Both the position numbers and the translations under genes were made by a program. A stretch of DNA of 64,000 nucleotides from an uncultured Clostridia bacterium (GTDB lineage: Bacteria; Bacillota; Clostridia; Oscillospirales; Ruminococcaceae). Position 1 is the stretch's first letter; the number at the start of each line of letters is the position of its first letter. The notes below the pieces were generated by a model, which did not search any database, was not told the DNA's origin, and saw only the letters and a program-made list of their open reading frames with translations. The stretch covers positions 124,001-188,000 of the forward strand of contig CANDVA010000003.1 in NCBI GenBank assembly GCA_947389015.1, written 5' to 3'. This document shows, one piece after another, positions 6,349 to 15,298 of this stretch.

Positions 6349-8190
6349 TTGTATCTGGCATTATACAGAAAATATCGTCCGAGAACGTTTGACGACGTTA
6401 TTTCTCAGGAGCATATCACTACGACGCTCAAAAATCAGATAATCAATGGTTCAGCAGGACACGCGTACCTGTTTACGGGGTCTCGTGGAACGGGTAAGAC
6501 TACCTGCGCAAAGATACTCGCCATGGCGGTGAACTGCCTCGAACCCAAGGACGGCAGTCCTTGTCTCGAGTGCGAGCGGTGCAGGGAGATAATGGACGGC
6601 ACTACAACGGATATTGTCGAAATGGACGCGGCATCAAACAACGGCGTAGACGATGTGCGGCAGCTCCGAGATGAGGTTGCGTACACGCCCGTAAGCTGTA
6701 AGTACCGCGTTTATATTATTGACGAGGTTCATATGCTGTCTGCCGCGGCGTTCAACGCGCTGCTGAAGACGCTTGAAGAGCCGCCGCCGCATGTGAAGTT
6801 CATTCTTGCGACGACCGAGCTTCATAAAGTCCCCGCGACCATTTCTTCGAGATGTCAGCGCTTTGAGTTCAGGCGCGTGAATATTGCGGACAGCGCGGAG
6901 AGATTGCTTGTCGTCGCGGAAAAAGAGGGCGTTTCGCTGGATCGTGACGCTGCGGAATTCATTTCGCGGCTTTCGGATGGCGGAATGAGAGACGCGTTGT
7001 CGATACTTGACCGCTGTATCTCGGCGGATACGCATATTACGTCGGAAACTGTTCGCGAGTGTGCCGGCGTTGCCGACAGAAAGCATTTGTTTGCGTTTTC
7101 TGAGATGATCGCGCAAAAAGATATTGCGGGCTGTATACGCCTGCTGGGCGAGCTGCACAAGGGCTCCAAGGATATTGCGCTTATCGTGGACGAGCTTTCT
7201 GGACAGTTTCGCGATCTTATGCTGTATAAGACCGTGCCGGACGATAAGGAGCTGCTGACCGCTCTCCCGGACGAATACGGAGAGCTTGCGCGTATCGCGG
7301 AAATGTATTCGATCGCGGATGTATTGCGTTGTCTGACGCTGTTGCAGCAGTGCGCGGACGGCATAGGCAAGGTAAAGCAGCGCAAGACGCTTGCCGAGAT
7401 GTGTTTCGTCAGAATGTGTATGGGTACGGATATCCGCGCGGAGAACGCGGCTGTGGCGAGGACTGCCGCTCCCGTACCGTCGCCCGTGTTTGAGATAAGG
7501 GAAACACCCGCCGAAAAGCCCGCGCTGAGACCAGTTGAGGAGATATCGCATACGGAGCGTAAGACACGTGCTCTTCTTGAGGAAGCGGTAAAGCTCGCGG
7601 AAACGCCTGCGCCTGTTCCTCAAAATTTGCGGGAATCGCCGATAGTTGCGGCTGAAGTGCCCGCTGCTACCGTAAGCGGCGCTTCTCCCATATCGGAGTC
7701 TCAGGAGCCGCCGCCTTTTTCCGATGACGACGCTCCACCGCTTGACGACGAGTATCCGATACCGTCGCCCGAGCCTGTGGTCAGATCGACTACCAAGGCT
7801 TCCAAAAAGACGGAAAAGGTCATGGAAAAGCATACGGATAAGATTTCCGAACCGATATGCGAGGTCACTCCGGAGGAATGGGTGGCGGCTGTCGAAAAGA
7901 TGGCTGATATCGACCTTGCCATGGGAGCAATGCTTCGGGGCTCGACTGTGCGGACAAAAGACGGTCGGCTGGTGATACGCTCATCCAACAGAATGCTGGT
8001 GGAAAACGTAAAGGGCGACGAGCTTATCCGCGTCGAGGGAGAGATATCCGAGGCGCTGGGATTTGCGGTGCGTGTGAGTATCGATGTGGAGAAGTCCGAG
8101 GACAATGACGAGAGCGGTCTTTCCGATATCGAAAAGTTTCTTAACACTGCACGCGGGCTCGGCATTGAGGTAAACGTCAAAAAACAATAA
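6349..8190 (+). CDS. dnaX: DNA polymerase III subunit gamma/tau
   Basis: 613 residues. The clamp-loader ATPase opens M-Y-L-A-L-Y-R-K-Y-R-P. Walker A is G-S-R-G-T-G-K-T (44-51), zinc-binding cysteines are at 63, 72, 75 and 78, Walker B D-E-V-H is at 125-128, and the S-R-C arginine-finger motif is at 167-169. A Pro/Glu-rich linker (about 380-510) precedes a tau-type C-terminal domain. The start is TTG, fixed by GGAGGTG 6 nt upstream and by the family's N-terminus. It loads the sliding clamp at the replication fork and is followed by ebfC. Confidence 0.97.
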   Translation: MYLALYRKYRPRTFDDVISQEHITTTLKNQIINGSAGHAYLFTGSRGTGKTTCAKILAMAVNCLEPKDGSPCLECERCREIMDGTTTDIVEMDAASNNGVDDVRQLRDEVAYTPVSCKYRVYIIDEVHMLSAAAFNALLKTLEEPPPHVKFILATTELHKVPATISSRCQRFEFRRVNIADSAERLLVVAEKEGVSLDRDAAEFISRLSDGGMRDALSILDRCISADTHITSETVRECAGVADRKHLFAFSEMIAQKDIAGCIRLLGELHKGSKDIALIVDELSGQFRDLMLYKTVPDDKELLTALPDEYGELARIAEMYSIADVLRCLTLLQQCADGIGKVKQRKTLAEMCFVRMCMGTDIRAENAAVARTAAPVPSPVFEIRETPAEKPALRPVEEISHTERKTRALLEEAVKLAETPAPVPQNLRESPIVAAEVPAATVSGASPISESQEPPPFSDDDAPPLDDEYPIPSPEPVVRSTTKASKKTEKVMEKHTDKISEPICEVTPEEWVAAVEKMADIDLAMGAMLRGSTVRTKDGRLVIRSSNRMLVENVKGDELIRVEGEISEALGFAVRVSIDVEKSEDNDESGLSDIEKFLNTARGLGIEVNVKKQ

Positions 8191-8220
8191 AATTAACATA
8201 AAAATCGAGAGGAGATCATT

Positions 8221-8568
8221 ATGAAATCAAGACTTCCTAAGGAATATCAGGGCTCTAACGCCAATATGAATCAGATGGTAAGAAAGGCTCAGAAAATGCA
8301 GGAGGATATCACCCGCGTTCAAGATGAGCTGGAGCAGAAGGAGTTTACCAAGCAGGTTGGCGGCGGCGCTCTGGAGCTCGTTATGACGGGCGACAAAAAG
8401 CTGAAGGCTGTCACGCTTAAGCCCGAGGTCGTTGACAAAGATGATATCGAAATGCTTCAGGACCTTATCATCAGCGGCGTAAACGAGATCATTCAGGAGA
8501 TTGAGGATTACAGCGCCGAGGAAATGGAAAAGGTAACGGGCGGCGTTTCTCTCCCTGGATTGTTCTGA
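8221..8568 (+). CDS. ebfC: YbaB/EbfC family nucleoid-associated protein
   Basis: 115 residues. A helical, Gln/Lys-rich N-terminus with M-V-R-K-A-Q-K-M-Q-E-D-I is followed by the family's G-G-G-A-L-E-L-V-M-T-G-D-K-K-L-K-A-V-T-L strand region and the L-Q-D-L-I-I-S-G-V-N-E dimer helix. The protein is a dimeric DNA-binding factor of unclear role. The stretch before the core (about residues 1-20) is slightly longer than usual. It lies 30 nt behind dnaX with a GAGAGGAG site, in the conserved dnaX-ebfC-recR order. Confidence 0.92.
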   Translation: MKSRLPKEYQGSNANMNQMVRKAQKMQEDITRVQDELEQKEFTKQVGGGALELVMTGDKKLKAVTLKPEVVDKDDIEMLQDLIISGVNEIIQEIEDYSAEEMEKVTGGVSLPGLF

Positions 8569-8580
8569 TCGTGAATTAGC

Positions 8581-10614
8581 TTGAAACGAGACGAAAACAA
8601 AAGAGCGGTTTTAAATCTTCCGCTTGTCAGATTCGCGCCGTTTATGGCGGTCGGAATGCTGGCGGCGTATTTCGGCGGCGGTCTGTTTTGCGGAATTCTT
8701 TTCGCGGCAGCCGCCGTTTCTGTAATTCATTTCGCCGTTAAGCGGAGCAGGGCGGTAATATGCGCGGTCGGTCTGCTATGGGGTATTGCGGTCATGACGG
8801 GTCATCTCGAATTTTATTGCAAGCCGATAACGGAATTCGGCGGAAAGACGGTGCGTGCGGAGTTTGTCGTGAACGAGGTTTCGATGCTGTCGGGCGGAAC
8901 CAAAGAGTATACCGTTGAGATGAACCTTGCGGGCCGAAAGGCTCTTGTCGGGATAACCGACAGTGAGAAATTCGAGGTTGGCGACAGGGTTAATGCCGTT
9001 GTAGAGCTGAGCTATTCCGACAGCGACGATATGCTTCAAAACCTCGCGGACGGAGTTCTGCTCTCGGGCGAGATCTCCGAGCTTATCACGGTCAAAAGCG
9101 GCAGTGCGGGTATTTCCTCGGTGATAAGAGGGCTGCGCGGACGCATGGTCGAAATGATTAGCGGGAACATATTCGGCAGCGGCGGAGAGCTTGCGCTGGC
9201 AATGCTCCTCGGCGAGGATTCGGCATTGTCTCCAATGCTGAGGGAAAAGCTGAAAATTTGCGGCGCAGCTCATTATACGGCGGTCTCGGGTTCACATTTC
9301 GCGCTGTTTGCGGCGGTGCTGCTGGGAGCGCTCCCTGAAAAGCGCCGCCATGCGAAGCAGGCTGTTTCGCTGTTGTTCGCTCCCGCGGCGGTGATATTTT
9401 TTGGACCGTCGCCGTCGGTGCTGCGCGCGTCCGTAATGTTTCTGCTGTATAGTCTCGCGCCGATATTTTATCGTAAGGCGGACACGCTCAATTCGCTTTG
9501 TATCGCGGTCGCGGTCATCGGCACGTTTTCGCCGGGCACGATACTCGATACGGGCTTTGCAATGTCGGTGTTCGGAGTATTCGGTGCGGGAGTTGTCGGT
9601 ACGGAGGTCTCGAAAAAGCTGTGTATGCTGCTGCCCGATAAGGTGAAAAAGCTTTCGCCCGCGGTGACGGCGCTGTCGGTATCGGTCTGCGCGCTGATCT
9701 GCACCTCGCCGATAAGTGTTTTCGCGTTCAAGGGCATTTCGCTTATGGGAGCGGTCTCGTCTGTGATACTTATGCCGCTTATGACGGTGAGCGTTATATT
9801 TATGATCCCGCTGGGGATCACGGGAATGAGCCTTTTCGCGCTGCCCGTCGACATTGCGATGAGGGTGGCAGCGGCAGTCGTGGAGTTTTTCGGAGGAATT
9901 CGCGGACTGTGGCTGACGCTGGATTTCGGGTTCGCGTGGGTATTGGCTGCGGGCTGCGTTTTGGCGCTTTCCGCGGCGGCGTTCGGAAATATGAAAACCC
10001 TGTGGTTTTCGGGAAAGTGCATTGTGGTGTTATCCGCCGTTTCGCTGTTTATTTCTTTGACGGTCTGCGAACGCCGAAGCGAGGTAAGATTTATAGGAAA
10101 TTACAGCACGGGCGCGGCGGTGATATTTGAGGAAAAAGAGGCGGTAGTATTTATATCGGGCAGCGGTACGGGTCTTGCAACGAGTGTTTCGCGGACGATG
10201 CGCGAGCACGGAGCGGTGAAGATCGCGTGTATCGCGGCGTTTGATGCGGATTACGGCGGCGCGCTTGCGATACGGGAGCTGTCGAAGATGACAGATATCG
10301 ACATTGTCTATTCCAACCGCGTTGTACAGACATTGCTTGACGAGATGAACGTGCGGACTGTTCCTGAGGGTTCGCGGCTGTCGGTCTCTGGAGTTACACT
10401 TGCCTCAGCGAAGTTCTCCGATAAGGAAACGTCGGCGGATATAGTGCTGTATAATGGCAGGCTCACAAAAGAGCCCGAAAGTCCCGCGAGATACGCGGTA
10501 TACTTTTCGAGCAGTGAAAAGGAAATGCCCAAAAACTGGCATAACGCGCGGCGCGATAGGGATTTTTACATAAGACTGGAAAACGGTATGAAGAATATTT
10601 CGGTCATACAATAA
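8581..10614 (+). CDS. ComEC/Rec2-like DNA channel protein with a degenerate C-terminal domain
   Basis: 677 residues. A short DUF4131-like N-terminus with two membrane spans is followed by the ComEC competence domain with many hydrophobic segments. It includes the typical A-M-L-L-G-E and H-Y-T-A-V-S-G-S-H-F motifs at about residues 206-240. The C-terminal region (from about 500) corresponds to the usual beta-lactamase-like nuclease domain, but the H-x-D-x-D-H ligand motif reads F-D-A-D-Y-G-G. That histidine loss suggests no metal catalysis. It starts at TTG with a weak ribosome binding site and sits unusually between ebfC and recR. Role in DNA uptake is inferred from family. Confidence 0.85.
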   Translation: MKRDENKRAVLNLPLVRFAPFMAVGMLAAYFGGGLFCGILFAAAAVSVIHFAVKRSRAVICAVGLLWGIAVMTGHLEFYCKPITEFGGKTVRAEFVVNEVSMLSGGTKEYTVEMNLAGRKALVGITDSEKFEVGDRVNAVVELSYSDSDDMLQNLADGVLLSGEISELITVKSGSAGISSVIRGLRGRMVEMISGNIFGSGGELALAMLLGEDSALSPMLREKLKICGAAHYTAVSGSHFALFAAVLLGALPEKRRHAKQAVSLLFAPAAVIFFGPSPSVLRASVMFLLYSLAPIFYRKADTLNSLCIAVAVIGTFSPGTILDTGFAMSVFGVFGAGVVGTEVSKKLCMLLPDKVKKLSPAVTALSVSVCALICTSPISVFAFKGISLMGAVSSVILMPLMTVSVIFMIPLGITGMSLFALPVDIAMRVAAAVVEFFGGIRGLWLTLDFGFAWVLAAGCVLALSAAAFGNMKTLWFSGKCIVVLSAVSLFISLTVCERRSEVRFIGNYSTGAAVIFEEKEAVVFISGSGTGLATSVSRTMREHGAVKIACIAAFDADYGGALAIRELSKMTDIDIVYSNRVVQTLLDEMNVRTVPEGSRLSVSGVTLASAKFSDKETSADIVLYNGRLTKEPESPARYAVYFSSSEKEMPKNWHNARRDRDFYIRLENGMKNISVIQ

Positions 10615-10629
10615 CAAGAGGGTGAATTT

Positions 10630-11226
10630 ATGTCGGAGTTTGTTTCATTGCCGCTGGCATTGGCGGCGGAGCAGTTTGCGAAACTGCCCGGTATCGGTAT
10701 CAAGACCGCTCAGCGGCTGGCTTATTATATGCTCAATCTGCCCGTGGGAGAGGTGGAGGAGTTCGCGGAGAATATCATTAAAGCGCGGCGAAGCGTGCAA
10801 TTGTGCAAGTGCTGTCAGAACTTTACGGAGCGCGAGATATGCGAGCTGTGCGACGACGATAACCGTGACAGGAGCGTTGTGTGCGTCGTTGAGTCGCCGA
10901 AGGACGTTTCTGCGTTTGAACGCGCGGGCGGCTATGACGGGCTGTATCACGTGCTGCACGGGCTGCTGTCGCCTATGGACGGTATCGGCGCGGAGGATCT
11001 TAAGATCAAGGAGCTGATAGCGCGGCTCGGCGACGTGAAAGAGGTCATCATGGCGACAAATCCCACCGTAGAGGGCGAGGCTACGGCAATGTATATCGGT
11101 CGGCTTATAAAGCCTATGGGCATTAAGGTCACGCGGCTGGCTTACGGGCTGCCTGCGGGATCGGCGCTGGAGTTTGCCGACGACGTTACCTTGGTAAAGG
11201 CTCTCGAGAACCGTAATGAATTGTGA
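10630..11226 (+). CDS. recR: Recombination mediator protein RecR
   Basis: 198 residues with the full RecR layout: a helix-hairpin-helix (L-P-G-I-G-I-K-T-A-Q-R-L, 19-30), a C4 zinc finger (C59-x2-C62 and C71-x2-C74), a Toprim domain starting V-C-V-V-E-S-P-K-D, and the closing R-L-A-Y-G-L-P-A-G-S. With RecF/RecO it loads RecA at gaps. GAGGGTG precedes the ATG. It is the last gene of the dnaX cluster and is followed by a hairpin shared with the convergent gene. Confidence 0.97.
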   Translation: MSEFVSLPLALAAEQFAKLPGIGIKTAQRLAYYMLNLPVGEVEEFAENIIKARRSVQLCKCCQNFTEREICELCDDDNRDRSVVCVVESPKDVSAFERAGGYDGLYHVLHGLLSPMDGIGAEDLKIKELIARLGDVKEVIMATNPTVEGEATAMYIGRLIKPMGIKVTRLAYGLPAGSALEFADDVTLVKALENRNEL

Positions 11227-11240
11227 GTGTACAATAATTT

Positions 11241-11263
11241 AACGGCGCAGTTTATGCGCCGTT
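11241..11263. terminator. Convergent hairpin between recR and the MBL gene
   Basis: AACGGCGCA / TGCGCCGTT, a 9-bp perfect stem with a 5-nt loop. It overlaps the last codons of the leftward gene. Confidence 0.6.
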
Positions 11264-11905
11264 TGCGTTTAATATCCAATTTCTGTTTTGTTTTGGTTTT
11301 CCGTGACCGAAATATATAGTCCGTTTTCCAAGCGAGGATATCCGCTCGGCGCTTTTGAGCATTTCCGCCTTGTCGTGAAATATCATTGAGGTCGTCGGAT
11401 AGAACATATTCATCAGCGCGTCGCCGACGAACAGGTGCTCCTCCGCGACGTCAACGGCTATTGAGCCGTCCGTGTGCCCGGGCAGGTGAAGAATTTTCGC
11501 ACGTATGCCGTACTCCTCCAAGCTGTCGCCCTCGTCAAGGAATACCGTTGGAGTGAACAAAGGTATCTTTTCGCTTTTAAAGCTTTTCAGCGAGGCGTTC
11601 AGCACTATCTTTCCGAGCAGCCCTTTGTAGCCGAGCGGCTGGGAATTGTTATCGGCGAGCAGCTGCAGATCGGCGCGGTGCATTGCTATGGGCGCGTTCA
11701 GCTCCTTTGACAGCGCGGCGGCGTTCTGTGCGTGATCGAAATGCCCGTGCGTAAGCAAAATAAGCCGTATGCTATACGGCTTACAGATATGTAAGATTTT
11801 GTAAACGCTGTCTGACTTGCAGGTATCTATCAAAACGGCGTTTTCGTTTTCGGAAACAATATAGCAGTTCCCGTTACCGCATTTTATTCGTTTAACCCTT
11901 GTCAT
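11252..11905 (-). CDS. MBL-fold metallo-hydrolase
   Basis: 217 residues of the metallo-beta-lactamase fold. Metal ligands are visible in T-H-G-H-F-D-H, L-P-G-H-T-D-G-S, V-G-D-A-L and the final F-G-H-G-K-P. The overall pattern is that of glyoxalase-II-like hydrolases; the substrate is unknown. The start overlaps the end of the ComFB-like gene by 14 nt, so the two are translationally linked. It may be a general thioesterase or a nucleotide-signal hydrolase, and the neighbour does not settle this. Confidence 0.8.
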   Translation of the reverse strand: MTRVKRIKCGNGNCYIVSENENAVLIDTCKSDSVYKILHICKPYSIRLILLTHGHFDHAQNAAALSKELNAPIAMHRADLQLLADNNSQPLGYKGLLGKIVLNASLKSFKSEKIPLFTPTVFLDEGDSLEEYGIRAKILHLPGHTDGSIAVDVAEEHLFVGDALMNMFYPTTSMIFHDKAEMLKSAERISSLGKRTIYFGHGKPKQNRNWILNANGA

Positions 11906-12182
11906 CGTTATTATTTTTGTTCTCGTGAGAGGGATGCGCGGAAATAACGTCTATCGCGTTAGCGACGGCAACGTTTATATCGATCGTGCTCTGGCGCACC
12001 GTAGCCGCAAGCTTTGAGAACAGCTCGCCGTTATGAGTGCTGACATATCTCGCGGGTAATTGGTTGAGTGCCTTTGCCTTCATATCTTCAAAGCAGCGGT
12101 CGCACTTGCAGCAGTCTTCCGCCTCAAGCATACGGTGCAGCTTTTCCTCGACGATGTTTTCCATTACATTTACCAGTGCCAT
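11892..12182 (-). CDS. ComFB-family (late competence development) protein
   Basis: 96 residues matching the ComFB fold: V-N-V-M-E-N-I-V-E-E-K-L near the N-terminus, a zinc-type C-C-K-C-D-R-C-F-E-D-M motif, L-N-Q-L-P-A-R-Y-V and a C-terminal helix. The tail is Asn/Asp-rich. The family name comes from the Bacillus competence operon; its biochemical role is poorly known. GGAGGAG lies upstream of the ATG. It is first in a two-gene leftward operon with the MBL hydrolase. Confidence 0.8.
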   Translation of the reverse strand: MALVNVMENIVEEKLHRMLEAEDCCKCDRCFEDMKAKALNQLPARYVSTHNGELFSKLAATVRQSTIDINVAVANAIDVISAHPSHENKNNNDDKG

Positions 12183-12307
12183 AAGCTCCTCCTATGAATG
12201 TCCGGGCAAAGCGCGGACAGATTGACCTCTATATAATATATTGTACAACAAAACGCGGAGTTTGTCAATAGTTTTTGTGAAATGTTTTGTTTTTCATATA
12301 TCGGCTT

Positions 12308-12337
12308 GTCATATTTGTCCTTTTGAGAGCATAGTTA
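12308..12337 (+). promoter_or_regulatory. Candidate sigma-E-like (sporulation) promoter of the deacetylase gene
   Basis: GTCATATT, 14 nt, then CATAGTTA. This resembles the mother-cell sigma-E consensus, with an ATA-containing -35 and a -10 starting CATA, better than sigma-A boxes. The match at the last four positions of the -10 is poor, so this is tentative. Confidence 0.35.
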
Positions 12338-12384
12338 TAGAGCAGTTACAGCAAATTACGATTTTTTTCACGGAGGGAAAATAT

Positions 12385-12917
12385 ATGAGAGCCATTACAT
12401 TCACGAAAAAGCAGATCAAGCGCATTGCCGCGGTGGCGGGACTTGCAGTGGTCACGGCTGCGGTAGGTATCACCGCGGCGGTGACTTCCGTCAGCAGTCA
12501 CGCTGAGCAGCGTCAGCTGCCGATTTACAGCGTGGAGCGCGGTGATAAGAAGATCGCGCTGACGTTTGACGTTGCGTGGGAGAACTCCAACACTCAGGAG
12601 CTTATCGACATTCTCGGGGATAACAACGCCAAGGCAACGTTTTTCATTACGGGCGACTGGTGCGACCGCTATCCCGACGATGTAAAGGCGTTCTTTGATG
12701 CGGGTCACGAGATCGAGAACCATTCCGATCAGCACCCGCACGTTGAGGGCATCAACGTCAACGATCTTATCAACGACACCAAGGAATGCAGCCGAAAGAT
12801 AAAGATGATAACGGGCGAGGAGCCCGCGCTCTACCGCGCGCCATACGGCGAGTTTGACGATAACCTCATCACAACGCTTGACGGTATGGGCATGAAGGTC
12901 ATTCAGTGGGATGTTGA
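12385..12917 (+). pseudogene. PdaB-like polysaccharide deacetylase, 5' part, interrupted by the integrated element
   Basis: The first 177 codons plus two bases of a NodB-fold deacetylase. It has an N-terminal membrane anchor (about 13-35), L-P-I-Y-S-V, motif 1 T-F-D (D62), the H113-x3-H117 metal motif and R151-A-P-Y-G. Coding sequence breaks after W-D-V; the frame runs on 27 foreign codons into the element and stops at 12999. The matching remainder, including the L-F-H-N catalytic motif, lies at 44267-44747. Joined at the shared GA, the gene reads 337 codons without a break. Deacetylases of this type trim N-acetyl groups from peptidoglycan; PdaB relatives act in sporulation. GGAGGG precedes the ATG. 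This fragment alone should be inactive. Confidence 0.9.
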
Positions 12918-12936
12918 AGCGGTGGATACAGATGGG
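12898..12936 (+). other. attL: left junction of the serine-recombinase element
   Basis: Deacetylase sequence (attB left half, containing CAGTGGGATGTT) meets the GA core at 12916-12917, followed by the element half-site AGCGGTGGATACAGATGGG. That half-site is the inverted counterpart (16 of 19 positions) of the half-site at the right end of the element. Confidence 0.85.
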
Positions 12937-12951
12937 AAACGTTATACAGAG

Positions 12952-12978
12952 AGCCCGCACAAGGTGTGCGGGCTTTTG
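12952..12978 (+). terminator. Terminator just inside the left end of the element
   Basis: AGCCCGCAC / GTGCGGGCT, a 9-bp stem with a 5-nt loop followed by TTTTG. It would stop transcription from the truncated deacetylase entering the element. Confidence 0.75.
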
Positions 12979-13089
12979 TGTTGCCTCGTTAAGCCGTAAA
13001 GCTTCATTCTTATATTGGGTTATTTGATGTGGTTTTGTAAATGATATTCGACAAACCTGCAATGAAAAACCGATTCGGCAATGTGAATC

Positions 13090-13118
13090 TTGACAATTTT
13101 CAACAGTTGTGATATAAT
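13090..13118 (+). promoter_or_regulatory. Consensus promoter of the glycan operon
   Basis: Perfect TTGACA and TATAAT with 17-nt spacing. The transcript would have a leader of about 150 nt containing a GTTTTCTTT / AAAGAAAAC stem before the first gene. Confidence 0.85.
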
Positions 13119-13272
13119 ATATTTGTATTGTTTAATATGTTTGCGTGTGTGAACGCCAACATACACTTAGTTTTCTTTGCGCGGCAGCGGTAAAATCCGT
13201 AATATAAAGAAAACGCGGGAACGGAGCGGATTTAACAGGGTAAACAATAGTTAGATTGAATATATTGCATTT

Positions 13273-15258
13273 ATGAACAGAAAGTGTGATTTCGTGGAAA
13301 ACGATAAAGCCATTCGGACAAAGTCTGATAGAATACTATCTTGTCTTAACGGAAAAACATGTAAAAAGGATATAATCTGGGTGCTGCTGCTATATATAGC
13401 GGGGGTTACAGTCCATTATTTTATAGGCAGCTTTCCGAAAAAAATTACCATACTTGCTGATGAGCTATTGTATTATTCTATAGCTCAAAGCATTCAGGAC
13501 GGTAATGGCATACTGTGCCTGAACGCTCATACAGGATTTAACAAGGTGATGTATTCGTTGGTTTTGTCGCCGTTCTTCGGGATAGACGATCCCGTTTTGC
13601 GGGTGAGTATGATCACGCTGTTCAACAGCGCTCTTATTATGTCGTCGCTGTTTTTGGTGTATCTTATCGGAAAAGAGCTTGAATTAAACCGCAGAAGTAT
13701 GCTATTGGCTCTGTTGATCACGTTTTTGTGTCCCGATCTTATGTACTCAAGCTCGTTTATGTCTGAAAATCTTAACTGGCCTCTTGCGCTGTTGGCTGTT
13801 TATCTGTGGCTAAGAAGCAAAAGATGCGGACGCGTTTGGGTATATTCGGCGGCGCTGGGCTGCTTGTGTTACATAGGTTACCTTTGCAAGGATACTTTTT
13901 TGGCGTTTTTGTTAAGCTATGTGCTGTTCGAGTTGGCGTATCCGATTTTTATGTACCTGATATACCGCAAGGACGTTCCCGATAAAAAGCTCGGGGAATA
14001 TTATGCCAAGGGCTGCCTGATCGGCTGCGGAATGGCAATAGCCGTTTTTGCCGCGTGTTATGCTGCGGGAAATGTTTTGCTGTTCGGCGGAGGCGACGCA
14101 AATGCTGTCGGCGCGATATCGGTCGGGCTTAAAGTGTTTAAAAATTCCTATGCGTTTTTATATTTGCTGTATGCTTTTGCATATCACCTAGCTGCTTCAC
14201 TTATTGCGGTGCTGGTATTGCCGATCGTTTACCCGGCGGCGGGCTTTAAGTACATGAGCCGTAATACGCAGAGCGCGTTCTCCTTTTTGATGCTGTATTT
14301 GCTTATTTCCTGTGCGATTATCTCATATACCATCAGCATAAAAGAGGACATTGGTACGACTCTGCCGAGAGTCCATTTGAGATATATCGGTTTTATCCTT
14401 CTGCTGTTAATTATAGTATTTTTGAAGGTTCTGCAAGACAAAACCGAGACCGACAAAATCATCTCAAAAAATCAATGCTTCTATTCGGTGCTTTCGGCGC
14501 TTCTGGCGTGCATTGTTTTTAAGGGCTCGTATTACAATTCCATTGATCAAGCCATGCTGAACATTTATTTAATGGTTTCGGGAAAGCTTCCGCCGCTCAC
14601 ATATGTTAAAGATGATTTGGTATTATACCCGGCTTCCGCTGCGGTGTTTTTGGTTTTGGCATTGATTATATTCATTGTAGACTACTATAAAAAAAGATCC
14701 CCCAAATTATCATCGTATGTTTTTGCCGTATTTATGATGTTGGTTTGTTTCCAAAACAACAGGATGGAGATCGAGGAATATAATACCGATTATTCTGCCG
14801 ACGAAAAAATAATAAGCGATATTGTAACCGCAAATCACTATTTTGATGAAGTTAATGGTGCAAAACGAATTTTGTATATTCCGGGTGACAATCGCAGTGA
14901 TTATTCAAAAACGCTAATAACATATTTTAATCATACAAGCGAAATTTGCCATTCCAATACGGAAGACATAAGCTTACTGGCTGACGGGAACGGTGTTATA
15001 GATGTGCCGAACGCTGAATTTGAAATTGCGTTCTACGGCTTTACCTATACTTACAGCCAATTAAGCGGTTTTGATTACATTATAACGGATCGCAATTCGG
15101 ATATTGAGTTAAAGGGAATTACGCCGATCAACGAGGCGAGCGGAGAATTCTACACGCTGTATAAAAACAATGAGCCGTCAACGGTCGAGATAGCTCCAAA
15201 AGCCGGCACGGAAGAAAAATCCGATTTGAGTGCCGAGGAGAAAACAACGTCGGCATAA
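13273..15258 (+). CDS. GT-C fold membrane glycosyltransferase, copy 1
   Basis: 661 residues with about a dozen membrane segments. The first extracytoplasmic loop carries an acidic A-D-E-L-L-Y-Y motif, the place where GT39/ArnT-like enzymes keep their catalytic acid. Such proteins move sugars from lipid-phosphate donors onto glycans outside the membrane. It is closely similar to the next gene over most of its length (S-P-F-F-G-I-D-D-P-V-L-R-V and G-K-E-L-E-L-N-R are shared), showing a tandem duplication. The C-terminus ends in a Glu/Lys/Ser tail. No strong ribosome binding site is seen; a GTG at 13294 is an alternative start. The acceptor and sugar are unknown. Confidence 0.75.
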   Translation: MNRKCDFVENDKAIRTKSDRILSCLNGKTCKKDIIWVLLLYIAGVTVHYFIGSFPKKITILADELLYYSIAQSIQDGNGILCLNAHTGFNKVMYSLVLSPFFGIDDPVLRVSMITLFNSALIMSSLFLVYLIGKELELNRRSMLLALLITFLCPDLMYSSSFMSENLNWPLALLAVYLWLRSKRCGRVWVYSAALGCLCYIGYLCKDTFLAFLLSYVLFELAYPIFMYLIYRKDVPDKKLGEYYAKGCLIGCGMAIAVFAACYAAGNVLLFGGGDANAVGAISVGLKVFKNSYAFLYLLYAFAYHLAASLIAVLVLPIVYPAAGFKYMSRNTQSAFSFLMLYLLISCAIISYTISIKEDIGTTLPRVHLRYIGFILLLLIIVFLKVLQDKTETDKIISKNQCFYSVLSALLACIVFKGSYYNSIDQAMLNIYLMVSGKLPPLTYVKDDLVLYPASAAVFLVLALIIFIVDYYKKRSPKLSSYVFAVFMMLVCFQNNRMEIEEYNTDYSADEKIISDIVTANHYFDEVNGAKRILYIPGDNRSDYSKTLITYFNHTSEICHSNTEDISLLADGNGVIDVPNAEFEIAFYGFTYTYSQLSGFDYIITDRNSDIELKGITPINEASGEFYTLYKNNEPSTVEIAPKAGTEEKSDLSAEEKTTSA

Positions 15259-15298
15259 ATTACCGCATTGAAAAACAAGTCGCAAAGGATGTGCTTTT

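Noticed and set aside
6634-7833. 399-codon leftward frame opposite dnaX
   Set aside because: Antisense shadow of a certain dnaX gene.
12241-12999. 252-codon reading of the deacetylase start
   Set aside because: The first 48 codons lie upstream of the GGAGGG site and the last 27 come from the element; only 12385-12917 belongs to the gene.
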